NCBI GenBank assembly: GCA_012845835.1
Contig: JABAKD010000008.1
Location: forward strand, 3,585,651-3,649,650
DNA length: 64,000 nt
Direction: 5' to 3'
From: Undaria pinnatifida
Lineage: Eukaryota > Sar > Phaeophyceae > Laminariales > Alariaceae
Position 1 is the first letter of the stretch. Every line of letters begins with the position of its first letter. The notes under the pieces were generated by a model. That model was not told the DNA's origin. It saw only the letters and a program-made list of their open reading frames with translations, and did no database searches. Below are positions 22,533-33,651 of this stretch, piece by piece. The position numbers and the translations under genes are program-made.

Positions 22533-25206
22533 TTAGTGGTCGTGGCCAGCATGTCCAGCGTCACAGTGCTGGTCGAAGATAAGGGGGATTCCGACAATGA
22601 GAGCCCCGACCATGAAGGATGCGAGTTTGCGCACTTGGGATCCCACCACCCCTCGTTCGACCCCTGCTCTTGCATCTGGCCGAACCTCAAGAGCTTCGGG
22701 AACAAGCTCTGAGAGGGCAACAAAAACGAAGGACCCTGCGCCAATCAGAAGGATAGTCGAAACCTGGGCTGAGGTGAGGTCGTCGCGCAGAGCCAAGATG
22801 AGGATGGCGCCCAACAACGCCGATAGAGCCGATATTAAGTTGTAAACGGTCGCCTTCAAATCATTTTGACAGAGAGGAGGCAATTTTTTCGTGGGGGGGG
22901 GGGAGGGGTAGGGAGGGAGGTAGTTTTAGCACTCATAATAGCCGGATCACAAGATAATTCCTTGCGCAGGAAATGGCTATGTAGCGACGGGCAAGGGACG
23001 ACTGTAGCGCAGCCGTGGCTGACGGTGTGAGAGCCGCCTTGACGAATATTTTGACAGGAGGAGGGGGGGGGGAGTTTTAGCACTCAACATATGTCGGATC
23101 ATGTGAATATTCAATGGGCATCAACGGCGCTAGCGACGGGCATGGGATGAATATGAATTGGGCTATCGACTGGCATTTGGACCCTACTGCGCAGCGGTGG
23201 CTAACGCGGCGGGGGCGAGAGCGGTCGACCAGGACGAACAACATTAAATAGACTACTGTCGCAACCGAGTCCTAACGTTACTACCGTTACCAATTACATA
23301 CCGTATAATACGCACGACAACAAGACAACACAACCCCCTCGGGCGAATTTCAAAGTCTTTTTTCTCGACGACGGGGAGAATGCAACCGCGCAGAGATGCC
23401 TCTACGGAAATATCTCGATCCTCCGAAGACCGCCATTTTCGTTGTGTGTGCCCCTCCGAGGTTTTGTATACAATTGGCTCTGATATTCATCAAAGGGGGC
23501 TGTATTGTCTTGCGTGTCGTGCGATAGTCACCTGAAACGCACTCATTCCCCCCTTAATGAGCGCCATGAAGTCGGCGAGCTCGTGCGGGACCTCGTGGAC
23601 AATGGCGGAAGCGGTGACCGTCCAGCCGATAGTCGAGCTGCACCCGAGAAACGCCGCTCCGATGGTAACTCCATCCGCAAAGTTGTGAACGAGGTCTCCG
23701 ATTATCACGGTCCAGCACACCGACTGCAAGCTTCCCACATCCAGCAACTTCTTTCCCGACCGGTCGTTTATCAACTTCTGCAGGGTTACAGCACTGCCAG
23801 CACCACGTTCAGTAACCGACGCCGTAGCTCCGGCAGGAGATGCTCCCAACGTACTCGAAATCGGCGCCGATGAGGAACCTGCCGTTGCTTCGCTTATGGT
23901 TCCGGCCTTGGTTTTCTCGTGGCCGTCTTGGGCATACCCACCGTGAGTGTGAGAGTGTGAGTGGCTGGGCGCTAGCAGGGCGTGCACGGCAACTCCAAAG
24001 AAAACGCCAACAAGAACGGCAAGACCGGCGTGTATGCCGAGGTCGTGGAGGTTGTCCTCGTAATTCGACTGCAGCCCCTCCAATGCTTCGGGAATGATGT
24101 GCATCAGGGACGCGGTAAGGAGCGCGCCGGCCGCAAAAATCGAGGCATGGGAGAGGTCGATGGTCTGGGCGATTCGTCCACTAATCAGCAGCAGCAATCC
24201 CACCAAGCTGAGGGGGGAACGGCGGAAACAGGGGAGGGGGGGGGAGGGGAAGGGGAGGGGGGGGAGGCGCACTCGTTTGTTGCTCGCCTTAGTCATATGA
24301 CCAATGACCAATGACCGATGACCAATGACCAAAACTGAGTCATCCCACGGTAGGGGGTGCAGTTCTTTTTTTGGGGGGGGGCAAACGTTTGAGCCCCTCA
24401 AGTATGTAATCATCGGTCAATTCGTGTGATAAATTTACGAGTATACTTGTATCTGGACGTAGAAACGGTCGGGTTGCGCGAACGAGCGCTTTCGAAGTGA
24501 TGTATCGAGCATTGAGCTCCTCAAGTTAGGAACTCAGAAAAATTTGCTGCACCCCTGGCGCGGGATAAGTCCCCTTTCGAGACGGAGCGGCGCTCCTACT
24601 CCTAATGAAGACACCTCCAAGCATTTAGGCGCTCATTACGTTTTTACGGTATATTACGTGCCAACCATCTGCGTCTCTTATCCCCTTCCAGTTTCGCCTT
24701 TTGTGGCCACCATCTACCTCCTAGGAGAGCGACCGTTGCTCGTTCACGTTTTGTTGGGGGGGCGGTTGCAGATAAACGAGGTTTGTTTGTCGTGTAAAAA
24801 AAACGAAACACAGGATTGGACTTGCAACATGGGCTTCACCTGCATGCGGAGACAATCGTGGAGGCGATGAGAGCGCTAGCCCACTGTTTACCCGTTGCCG
24901 GAGAGGTATCCTCATCCAAATCTCCTTCTTCTTCTACTTCTTCTTCGTGGTCATGCTCCTCCTCCCCTTCCTCCACCACAGCAGCTAGCACGGCGCCCGA
25001 GGGAGACGTGACCACGACTTCGACCTCGTCCGGGTCGTCATGCTCTAGGAACAGCACATACGCTCCGGCGTCGGTTAGGTTAACCGGGACCAACACGAGG
25101 GGGTGTTCTAGCGAGACTTGGTATACGACGGTTTCAGAAGGGATGACAGCTTCGCCGGTGGTAAGGAGGGTCGGTTCTTCGGCTCCGCTGGTGAAGGCTT
25201 CCCATG
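22533..25206 (-). CDS. ZIP-family (SLC39) zinc/iron transporter, N-terminus incomplete
   Basis: Three joined exons read 24840..25206, 23532..24207 and 22533..22853. The junctions are GT-AG and keep the frame (phase 2, then phase 0). From N- to C-terminus: an acidic lumenal/extracellular part (FLEHDDPDEVEVVV, then a Glu/His tract EEEHDHEEEVEEEGDL); membrane segments 1-3; a His-rich loop (SHSHSHTHGGYAQDGHEKT); segment 4 with GDLVHNFADGVTIGAAF; segment 5 with IVHEVPHELADFMALIKGG; and segments 6-8. The HNFADG and HEVPHE motifs are the metal-binding core of ZIP transporters, which move Zn2+/Fe2+ into the cytosol. Eight membrane segments and a natural stop (tail DAGHAGHDH) make the transporter part complete. 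The first supported exon opens at an acceptor in phase 1, so at least one upstream exon, presumably with a signal peptide, is missing. The intronic sequence is repetitive. Confidence 0.9.
22854..23531 (-). repeat. ZIP intron with duplicated 3' end and shared intronic repeat R5
   Basis: The donor is CAG|GTGACT and the acceptor TTGAAG|GCG. About 184 bp upstream of the acceptor (near 23038) the intron has a second, similar end: a C-rich tract, TGTCAAAA, then CAAG|GCGG. Both copies are preceded by a GAGTGCTAAAACT segment and a CCCGTCGCTA segment. The donor-proximal ~190 bp (23332-23522) match part of a LarA-gene intron at 53463-53671. Confidence 0.65.
24208..24839 (-). repeat. ZIP intron sharing blocks with a LarA-gene intron
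   Basis: Two blocks, 24571-24602 and 24268-24300, match 58204-58235 and 58155-58185 in the LarA-gene intron, in the same order and strand. Both lie upstream of long C-rich tracts leading to the acceptors. A short tandem of TGACCAATGACCAATGACC (24297-24330) sits between the blocks only here. Confidence 0.65.
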
Positions 25207-25209
25207 CTG

Positions 25210-27480
25210 AAAAAAACGTGGGCAGGAGACAAAAAACAAAAACGTCGCAGGACGATACGGTGGGGCAAGGGCAGCAGGTGGGTTAGAGCGCCACCAAGCC
25301 GGACGTAGAGTTGGTCCGTAGGTTTCCTGTTTGATGGCTTTCCCTTTGTTTATTTGTACGTGCTTTCTGGGAAAGGTTATGCGTGATCGATTTTGAAGTT
25401 CATGCCACACATTGCCGGATGGAAAGCATAATAGCAAGGAAAAAGGGAGTCTCGCAAGCCGTTCGCCCTTGATCCAGGCTCTAGCCGCTCACCAACTCCA
25501 CACTTGAAGTCAGCGCTGACTACTATTCTGTGGGTCAGCAGTTGTGGTGCACATTTAACGATGCAAAAACAAATCTAAACGGCGGGACGGGGGGGAGGGG
25601 GGATTGTGGGTTGTTGATGTATATCGCGTTCCTCATCTGCAAAATTGATTCCATTTCCAAACCCCGTCGGCACTCGGCTGAACGAGGAATGCGCCGGATA
25701 TTCCAGTAAAAAATCTGGGAAGTGAAGGTAATATTATGTTCAACATGTGCAAGAGGGGAATGTTGTACAGCGCTCCAAGCTTTTAGGATAAGTTTCTTCA
25801 GGACGAAACAGTCACCAGTGACTACAAGTAAATGAGCTGGTATTTCAGCACAGCCTTTGATAGAACGCCGGAAAAGGTTACCACGGCTAGGATCGATGTA
25901 AGATCTTTGATGCATGTAGGCGTAGGCAACTGCGTGATTGCCTTATTTGGTCGGTACTGACTGAGATACGTTTTGGCGGAAATGACGTGACTTGGGCATT
26001 ATAACTAAATATGACAAAATTGAAGTTTAGGCGGTTTGAGAGTTAGGCCTGCCGCTTGCAACGCGGCAAACAACTGCTCGTCGACGCAATTTTTACTCGT
26101 CGTGTTCTTATCACTGAACGTGCATTACGAGCACCACGACTCCAGACGGTAAGCATCGGAACATCCACGTGAAAGACAGCCACATTTGGGGCGAGCTCAG
26201 AGTTATCTTGGACACTGAGACAAGAAAAAAAACAGCAGACCTAACGATGTGGCCGCCCGGATCTTGGAGGGCAGTTCTCGCGCTCTCTCATTGGCCGAGG
26301 GCTACGCGGTGGTCCGCAGATCGGAATAACAAAAAGAAAATCGAAAAAGCGGCGCAGCCGCGAGCCGCGTTCCTCGCTCGTTTCTGGCCCGTTTTGGGTC
26401 CGGGTTGGGGCTAGGGTTATAAGGGTTGGGGTGGGTCTACGCCCGTACCTTGATCCTACCCGGAAGTGCTTTCTAGCTTGCAAGCGCGAACAACCCACAG
26501 CCCCAGACATCCGGGCGGCCAACTTGTTAGGTAAGCTCGGACAAAAGTGAGATCAGCTCGCCCTACCGACAAGGGGCCGCCGACATACGGGACCTAAAGC
26601 TGATGTACGGGACACAACTCCCTCAGCTTTTATGGCGGAATGAACAATTTTGCACTCTGCCTGTGGGGGTATGATATCACTCCGCCGTATTGGATCTTCT
26701 CGATGGTGTGATAACTTCATCGAGAGTCCACGAGACAGTAGTTATTACACGCCAGATTGAACCCAAGTGGTTTGTGTTCACAAAAGAAAAACACGGGTGC
26801 AGGCTCACGAATGTATCCTTCACGTGGGAAGGATACGTACCTATTCGGTATTTCCAAGGTTCGGGACTACGACTACCAATCACCACACCGAACTACACCA
26901 CAGGAGTGGTTAGTCAAGACGTGGCTGCTGAAACTGCACACGAGAGGTCGCCGGAAAACTTCCCGCTGAAAAAAACATGCCTGTAATGAAAAAAACGTGT
27001 CGTACACTCCTCTTGACGGGGGGGGGGCAGTCATCAAATGCGTGGTCTATATTGCAAAGTTATAGACTATAGTTTCTCCTGGCATCCCTGTGCGTAAAGT
27101 GTACTTGGCGCCCATGCCACTCACATACAGCGACCAAAAATACCACAAAATACACTTCATTCAGCTGCGAGATCGACCAAGAACGATTTCTTGATCAAAA
27201 CATCTTTCCTATAAAACACAAGCCAGATGTCCCCATCGAAATGTATACCTGTATGCAAGACTCGGACTCGGGGTACCAGGTAACAAAAAGTACTCGCACA
27301 TACATATTGTATGTATACGAAGTCTAGACTATACTGATGCACTCACATCAAGTGGGGGACCTTCGTGGCGCCACATCGCTACGTTTACCGGGTAAAAAGC
27401 AGCAGCAGCAAAACGCAATATACTGCTGTACGATTAATACCAGCATACAGGAGAGCCGGTGCTCCGTGTGGTGTAGCCCC
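25210..27480. other. No supported gene
   Basis: This should contain the 5' exon(s) of the ZIP gene if its first intron is of normal length. I found no signal-peptide frame ending in a phase-1 donor. 26690..26986 (+, 98 codons) is unrecognised. An R1 5' fragment (TACACTTCATTCAGCTGCGA) lies near 27150. Confidence 0.4.
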
Positions 27481-27491
27481 CTACGCCTCAC

Positions 27492-28345
27492 GAGAAGAGC
27501 AGTAAACCGTGATTGAGGGGGGGGGGGGATCTGACTGCTATGGAAGGAAATGCATCAGGTTATCGAGTATATCCTGTAAATCGTATAACCGTTGAAGGGA
27601 GGACGGAGTTTTTAAGGGCGTGGGGGCCGGGGGCGGGGGGGGCGGGGGATATGAAAAGGAGGGGGAAGAAGGGGGGGGGGGGGGGGAGGGCGGGGGCAAC
27701 TCAAAATGTGCGCGGAAACTATAAACCCCTCAAGGGGACAAATCTGACGGTTGTGGAAGCAATGCATCAGTTTATCATGTATGCCCTGTAAGTCATAGCT
27801 GACGCAATTCATGCCTGCGCTACAAGTAGGAAATATAAAAAAGTGAAATCGGGATTCAGCCTACGATGTGCCAGGTCCATACAAGTACTGGTACATATTA
27901 TACGTCTCAATACTCGCGCCTATAAAACCGACTCACCGCTTGCCACCCAGGGAAGACTACTACGCATGTACATATTTACACGTAGTACCTATTAATATGC
28001 ATACGCACGTTACAAATCAACTGGGGAAAACAAAGAAAAGAAGAGAAGAGAAACAAAAGAAAAAAAATGAAAAGAAAGCGAAAAGGAGATGAAAATAATA
28101 GCATATTAAGTATAGAACGGCGACTCCCCTTAGAACTACAGTGAAGCTTTTACCAGGGTCAACAGGGTGATGTCAATAAATCTGTGCGCGGAAACCATAC
28201 ACCCGTTATTGAGGGGGACATAATCTGACCGTTGCGGAAGGGATGCATCAGTTTCTCATGTATATCCTGTGGGTCGTATAACCGGTGAGGGGAGGGCGAG
28301 GTTTAAGAGAGGGGTGGCGGGGGGGGGGGCGGGATTTCCACCAGT
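27492..28345 (+). repeat. Cluster of truncated R1 copies
   Basis: Three partial R1 copies lie in tandem on the plus strand: 27492-27640, 27705-27800 and 28100-28330. Each carries TGCGCGGAAAC and/or GGAAGGAAATGCATCAG-type segments and ends near GGTGAGGGGAGGGCG, followed by long G runs. Confidence 0.65.
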
Positions 28346-28544
28346 TTTAGGTTGCATAAATGCATAAGAACTTGCTGTACAGCAGTGGTGCTATATCATC
28401 GGTCTAGGCGATGGTGGGGGTGGCAGGGAAGGAGGGGGCGGGGGAAAGGTTAATTTGAAGTTGAAGACCATATAGTAAATGAATTGGAGCTAACGGATGG
28501 ATGGCTCGAAAGGTAAAGAGGTGATGTCACCTGTCGGGAAGTGT

Positions 28545-28700
28545 TATTATAAAAATGAAAATACACTTCAGCTTTGAGATCGAGGATTTTGTCGAAACTC
28601 ATATTTGCAAGCTGTGTGTGATACTCCGATCGCGCGTATTACGGGTTGTGTGTAGGATATAGGTCGGCGACTCCCCTTGCAACTACAGTGTAGCTACCGG
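28545..28700 (+). repeat. R1 5' end copy
   Basis: Carries the R1 head (AAAATACACTTCAGCTTTGA) through GTCGGCGACTCCCCTTGCAA and is then truncated. Confidence 0.7.
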
Positions 28701-28984
28701 GTAGTGTTTTAATGGCAGATTTTGATTTTAGATGGGGCGGCGGGGGACGGGAGGGCGTTTTTGTGTGCGTGTGTGAGGGGATGATTTTGGTGGGGCGGCA
28801 GGGAGCGGCGGGGGAGGGGTATGTGTGGGTTGTCGGGGGGGGGGGGGGGGGGGGGATATGGTAGGGGCGTCTTCTTGCGTAAAAAGACGACGAGCGAAAA
28901 GCGCGGGAAGTTGAGTTAGCCAAAAATCGATGAAAATCGGCCAGAATATATTTTTTTCTCCTCTTTTTTCTTTTTTTTTTTCTT

Positions 28985-29205
28985 TAATGGGTCTGGCTTG
29001 TTTTGCTGTGTTCTCGTACCCGGTACGCTAGCATTCCATTTGCTTTACCTTGATGAACTGCGACTGTTTGGTTTACTCTGTTTCAAAGTAGTCTGTGACT
29101 ACCTATTATAGTAGTCTACGTAACTGGTACGTACAGAATTTCTATCCAGGATGAAGAATCAGGACGGACTCTGGGTGTACTGATGTCGTTGGGTACATAC
29201 TGTAG
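28985..29205 (+). repeat. Dispersed repeat R2, copy 2
   Basis: Matches 19975-20167 in the same orientation (TTCTCGTACCCGGTACGCTA; GATGAAGAATC; GATGTCGTTGGGTA). It lies immediately left of the hAT-like element at 29283. Confidence 0.65.
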
Positions 29206-29282
29206 AAAAAACGGTTTAATGTGAAGACAACACACACATACACCAAAGCGTTTTAGCCCCGTCTTGCCGTATGGGTAGGGAG

Positions 29283-30729
29283 TAGGCCCTGGCCTCTAAG
29301 GCTTGCCTTAAAAATAGCCTTAGCGCCCTTTTCTGAAAAGGGCGTGCCTTAAGGGCTGTTTCGAGCCTTACGAGCCTTAATCCAGTAAGGCTCGATGCCT
29401 GACGGCGCAGGAGGCCTTTCAGCGACGTTTTTTAGCGATTGTCGTAAAAAAGAATAACTGGCGCCGTTAGGCTGCAAATCCAAAAAATAGGGGGCAGGGG
29501 TTTACATATTTGGTGCGCGTGCGTTGCGGAGAGACCCGGAGACACACGCCAGACGCCAGCACGCCAGCTCGCCAGGTACCACCTCTCGCCGACACGGACG
29601 TAACACCTTTCACCTGTCACCTACTGCCTTCGGAGCTGCGCAATGTCTACCTAGCAGGGGCGTCCCAGCAACAAGAAAGTGGTGACAGGTCTGAATCGGC
29701 TGCGGGCGGACGTCCAGGCCGTGATAGCTCACATCCTGCTGCGGCCGCTGCAACATAAGCTCCAGTGCCAGAGCCAGGTTCAGCAGCGGCACAGGCACCA
29801 GAGGCAGCCGGCAGCCAGCCTGGCAGCTCCCAGCCCATATCGACGGTCGGAGCGGGGCAGGAAAGTTAACAAGAGGAGCGACAAAGCGCCCAACTCCTTC
29901 GTCGCCTCGAACCGTACAGTTACACAACAGTGCACCACTTGGCAGGCAACCGGTACTCTCTTGCGTGTTTGCTACTTGGATAAAGATACTAACTACTACT
30001 ACTGCTGTTGTCGGGGCGGATGCTGAAAATACAACGTTATTTCCAAAAACGTGTTCAATCCGCGGCGGCAACACAACTTTTTTTCTTGATAGTCTGCCGC
30101 TGCGATACATACTTGTTTTTTTCCTGCATGTGCGCATCCAGAGCGAGATCTACCGGCAGGGCATAACACCAGCCGGAGGGGCGAAGACGTAATACCTCCA
30201 GTAGACTTCGTGGCCAAGTACGTAAGACTCATTGTTTCTTGTTTTCGCTGCGTGCCCAGATATATGCATTGTTGTTCAATGGTACATACATATTGGGTTG
30301 CGCGGTAAAATGCCTGAAAAATACCAATCAACATTACCGCCATGTACACTAGCGCCATTTATTATGACGCACGTCACCAGCACGGTACTTCCTCTTCTAT
30401 TATGAACAGATGCGTGTTAACCCTTTCAGAACTGCCACGCTGGCGTCCCCGGTGGCTTGGTAGGTTATCCTCGTGCATGCTAAAATCAATTTTGGGGACA
30501 AGCTACATGGAATTGGTGTGGGATGTTTTTTTTAGTAATATACGGCTCAAGGTTCGCTGAAGGCTTTTATTGAGGCTCGTGCCTACCCGATTAAGGCTCG
30601 TTATGGCTCGTTAAGGCCGTTAAGGCTTAATCCTTAAAATAAGCGTTGACCCCATTTTTTTTTTTCTGCGGCGAGCCTTAGCCAATTCCCCTAGTGCCCC
30701 TAAAAGCGGGCCTTAAAGGCCAGGGCCTA
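29283..30729. mobile_element. Non-autonomous hAT-like DNA transposon with exact TSD
   Basis: The 1447-bp element is flanked by the exact 8-bp direct repeat GTAGGGAG (29275-29282 and 30730-30737). Its left end TAGGCCCTGGCCTCTAAGGC and the reverse complement of its right end agree at 19 of 20 positions. The terminal 130-160 bp on each side are packed with AAGGCTC / GAGCCTTA motifs in both orientations, as expected of subterminal transposase-binding sites. An 8-bp duplication with short TIRs is characteristic of hAT elements. The interior (about 29430-30550) has no transposase motif; open frames such as 29610..30137 (-) are unrecognised. It would need a transposase in trans. Confidence 0.8.
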
Positions 30730-31074
30730 GTAGGGAGGGTGGGCGACACAGCCAGCATAACAGCAGGTCGCGCATATTACGTACTACTTCACCCAGAAGC
30801 TTAATATTCGGGGCTTGAGAGGGAAAAGTTAACGATAAAAAATGACGATTACAGCATCGGCCACTGCTGATTGGGGGATGATAAACATAGAGATTGGTGT
30901 CTGAAGTACAACAACCGTGCAAGGGGTCGTACAGGACGGGTGCGGCATACCTGGTACTCGTACTCGTACACTGCCGTTCGCTTACACTGCTACTACGTAC
31001 GCGTGGACGCTTGAAAAAAAACGCAGTTAGTTGCCGTTTTTTTTTGTCGCTGTACATGGGCCCCCAAAGGCCTA

Positions 31075-31270
31075 GTGTTATAAAAAATGAAAATACTCTC
31101 CAGCTGTGAGATCGAAGATTTCGTCGAAACTCATCTTTGCAAGCTGTGTGTGATACTCCGATCGCGCGTATTACGAGTTGTGTGTCGTCATTAAGGATAT
31201 AGGTCGGCGACTCCCCTTACAACTACAGCAGTGTAGCTATCAGGGTCAACAGGGTGATGTTGCCAAGTAT
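31075..31270 (+). repeat. R1 5' end copy
   Basis: The R1 head (AAAATACTCTCCAGCTGTGA) runs to the AGGGTCAACAGGGTGATG segment. With the inverted copy at 35228-35500 it brackets the His-rich exon and the 85-codon repeats; whether this is one composite element is untested. Confidence 0.7.
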
Positions 31271-32199
31271 TGTAGCAATTTCAGCACCGTGATAATTGAT
31301 GATAAATCGAGTGGAGATTTCTTTTTGTATATTCGTGCACATGTAAGAGGCAGGTGGTAGCCCCGGTGTCGGTGGTCTAGTCTAATGGTTCCAAAATTGA
31401 TTTTTTTATATGTAATTTGAAAACGTCGGCGGTGAGTACGACCGATTGAATGATTGAATTTTTTTTTTTTTTTTTTTTTTATCCTCCGGCGGATGGGGAA
31501 AAATAAAGCTTTAGCTCACCATTCGAAACTCGACTTTGCAAGCTGCGTATTGAAAACGTAAGCTGCGAGTACGACCGATTGAATGGTTGAAATGATATTG
31601 GTTGTAGCATTTATTGGAGTTCGATTTCCACCGCCGTGGTGAGATTTTGATTTTACTTATTTGCAAGAACAGCAGAAATAAAAAGGATCAACTAACTGCT
31701 GAGAGCGCCCAGCAGCAGCATGGGTTGGTACAATTCGACGCGGGTCGATGAGGGAACAAGATGCTCCACTCTTCTAAAGCGATAAAATGAAGGCGTTATA
31801 TATATACCGTAGTGGGTAGGGGAGAGGAGGGCCCGCTATGTGACCCCGGATATTAGCTACTACATGGAGAGAGGGCGAGAGTAGACTAAGTGCGAGGATA
31901 ATATTAAATGGGATGTAAAAGAAAAGAAAAAAGTGGAGAGATGACTGACCCCCGGTTCGTCTCGACGTCCGCGCAACTGTTTAGTTCGGCAGTTTCTCGT
32001 TGTCCTTGCTGCCCAAATGCACGTGTGCATGTACCGCATGCCGCAGGAGACAGCGGAGTACAGCAGCGCACCAAAGTTAACAGTTGCACAATCAGGTCAA
32101 CGCCTCGTAAAAGGACACGGATATCTCAGATCTACGATGGAACTAGTTGCCACTTCACGCGGATATGTAAGGACCGTTTGGACTTTATACTACAAGATA

Positions 32200-32685
32200 C
32201 TAAAAAATAATCAGAACCTTACATTTCCGTCCAAAGTGGTACGGTATGCTAAAATCAGAGCAGCCGCAAACAGCAAAAATGGCGAGCGTTGTAGTCTTCT
32301 TACCAGTCTCAGCAGTCTCCTCGGCCTCTTCCAAGCCCTCTTCGTTAGCCGTAGTCGTAGCCACCAGCATGAACGACATGACATCCTCCTCCTCCTCGTG
32401 CGAATCATGTTCCTCGTGCGAATCATGTTCCTCGTGCGAATCATGTTCCTCGTGCGAGTCTTCCTCGTGCGAATCTTCATGCTCCTCCTCACCCACAACA
32501 ATTGCGACGATGTTGCTGATCCCCTCCTCCATGCTGTACAAGGCGGCGTGCCCAAAGACTGACTCGTGCAGCTCGTGGGTCGAATCGTGGGAATCCTCTT
32601 GCGCCTGTACAGAAGCACCAATTATCCCAAATGATGCTGAAGTAGCCAAAAACATCCCCATCGCGAATGTTTTGGACAGCCCCAT
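32200..32685 (-). CDS. Secreted/lumenal His-Asp-Glu-rich protein exon
   Basis: A 161-codon frame starts with a clear signal peptide (MGLSKTFAMGMFLATSASFG, cleavage plausible after VQA). It continues ESVFGHAALYSMEEGISNIV, then four to five copies of a 6-residue DSHEEH unit (18-bp DNA repeats, 32395-32480), and ends EEAEETAETGKKTTTLAIFA. His/Asp/Glu repeats suggest metal binding. A donor (AAAT|GTAAGG, intron start 32222) would end the exon in phase 1, and a second phase-1 donor (GTGAGG) lies before the repeats. Both phases fit the orphan acceptor of the ZIP gene at 25206 on the same strand. It could therefore be the ZIP first exon across a ~7-kb repeat-filled intron, a ZIP-like paralogue fragment, or a separate secreted protein. 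Confidence 0.5.
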   Translation of the reverse strand: MGLSKTFAMGMFLATSASFGIIGASVQAQEDSHDSTHELHESVFGHAALYSMEEGISNIVAIVVGEEEHEDSHEEDSHEEHDSHEEHDSHEEHDSHEEEEDVMSFMLVATTTANEEGLEEAEETAETGKKTTTLAIFAVCGCSDFSIPYHFGRKCKVLIIF

Positions 32686-33651
32686 GACGCCGCAGTTTCA
32701 GTTCTTCAGGGGAGTGCAAAAGGGAGCGATGTGGGTAATGCCACGAGGGGTTGCTTGGTGTTAGGTAGCAGTAGCTGTAGCAGCAGCAGTGGCAGCAGCA
32801 GATATGGGCGCAGAGAGCAGGGATTGGGGGGTTGCGGAGGCCCTGACGCCAGCAGCAAAAGCCGCCGTCGGAAAAACGAAAAACGAAGAATTTTGAATTG
32901 TTCCAGAATTTTCCATTAACTTTTTTTTTCGCCGCAGGTTGTGAATACTACCACAAAATGCAAGTGCTTATACCGACTACTGCTGTTCATGCCACAGCAG
33001 TCAGTGTTTTCTTCACCGATTTTTTTCCACTCATGACATCTACATCCAGCACAAACAACCGGTCAGCAGATAATGATGTGATGTTTGTTTAGTGTTGGGT
33101 GTTGTAAAGCAGTAGTGTAGAGTATGTAGTTGCAGTTGTAGTTGCAGTGTATACATGTGTAGACAGACTATGTTGTATGTGTAGACTATATATGTTCGAT
33201 ATCGAAACCAAAAATGTTTCGGTACGATATAATAAGACCTAAATAACATCGATAATGATGATAATGATGACGATGATAGTAAATTATCGTTACCGTACCC
33301 AAACACAAACAACGTCGATAACGATAACGATAACGATCATGGAGGCGAAAGCAGGCGCAAAAAGCCCATGTTCGTTCGTATTGTATTCGTGGGGGGTCGG
33401 TCGCGTCATCAACACGACGAGAACCCGTATACGAAGAGAACCCGTACAAAGAGAATCCGTAATACTATAATAATGTGAACACAACCCCACCGAGCAGAAT
33501 TCTGAAGGTTCCCAGGACCAACGTATTCCCGGTAACATTGGCTTCCTCCAGCTGCCAGGTATTATATTGTGTACATACTGCTGTGTACACATCGAAATAA
33601 AAAAATACACCCGATCGGATAGATATACTATCAATATAATATATTATTATT

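Noticed and set aside
22256-22744. 162-codon ORF rich in Arg-Pro-Asp repeats
   Set aside because: Reads through an ACCCG-type short-repeat block and overlaps the ZIP last exon in the wrong frame.
28838-28856. Long G run and other G/C homopolymers in 27-38 kb as regulatory G-quadruplexes
   Set aside because: They occur at R1 copy boundaries and vary freely in length, so they look like repeat-associated homopolymers; no other support for function.
32395-32480. Regular 18-bp repeats resembling a small CRISPR-like array
   Set aside because: Units are contiguous without spacers and encode DSHEEH repeats in an open frame; the sequence is eukaryotic.
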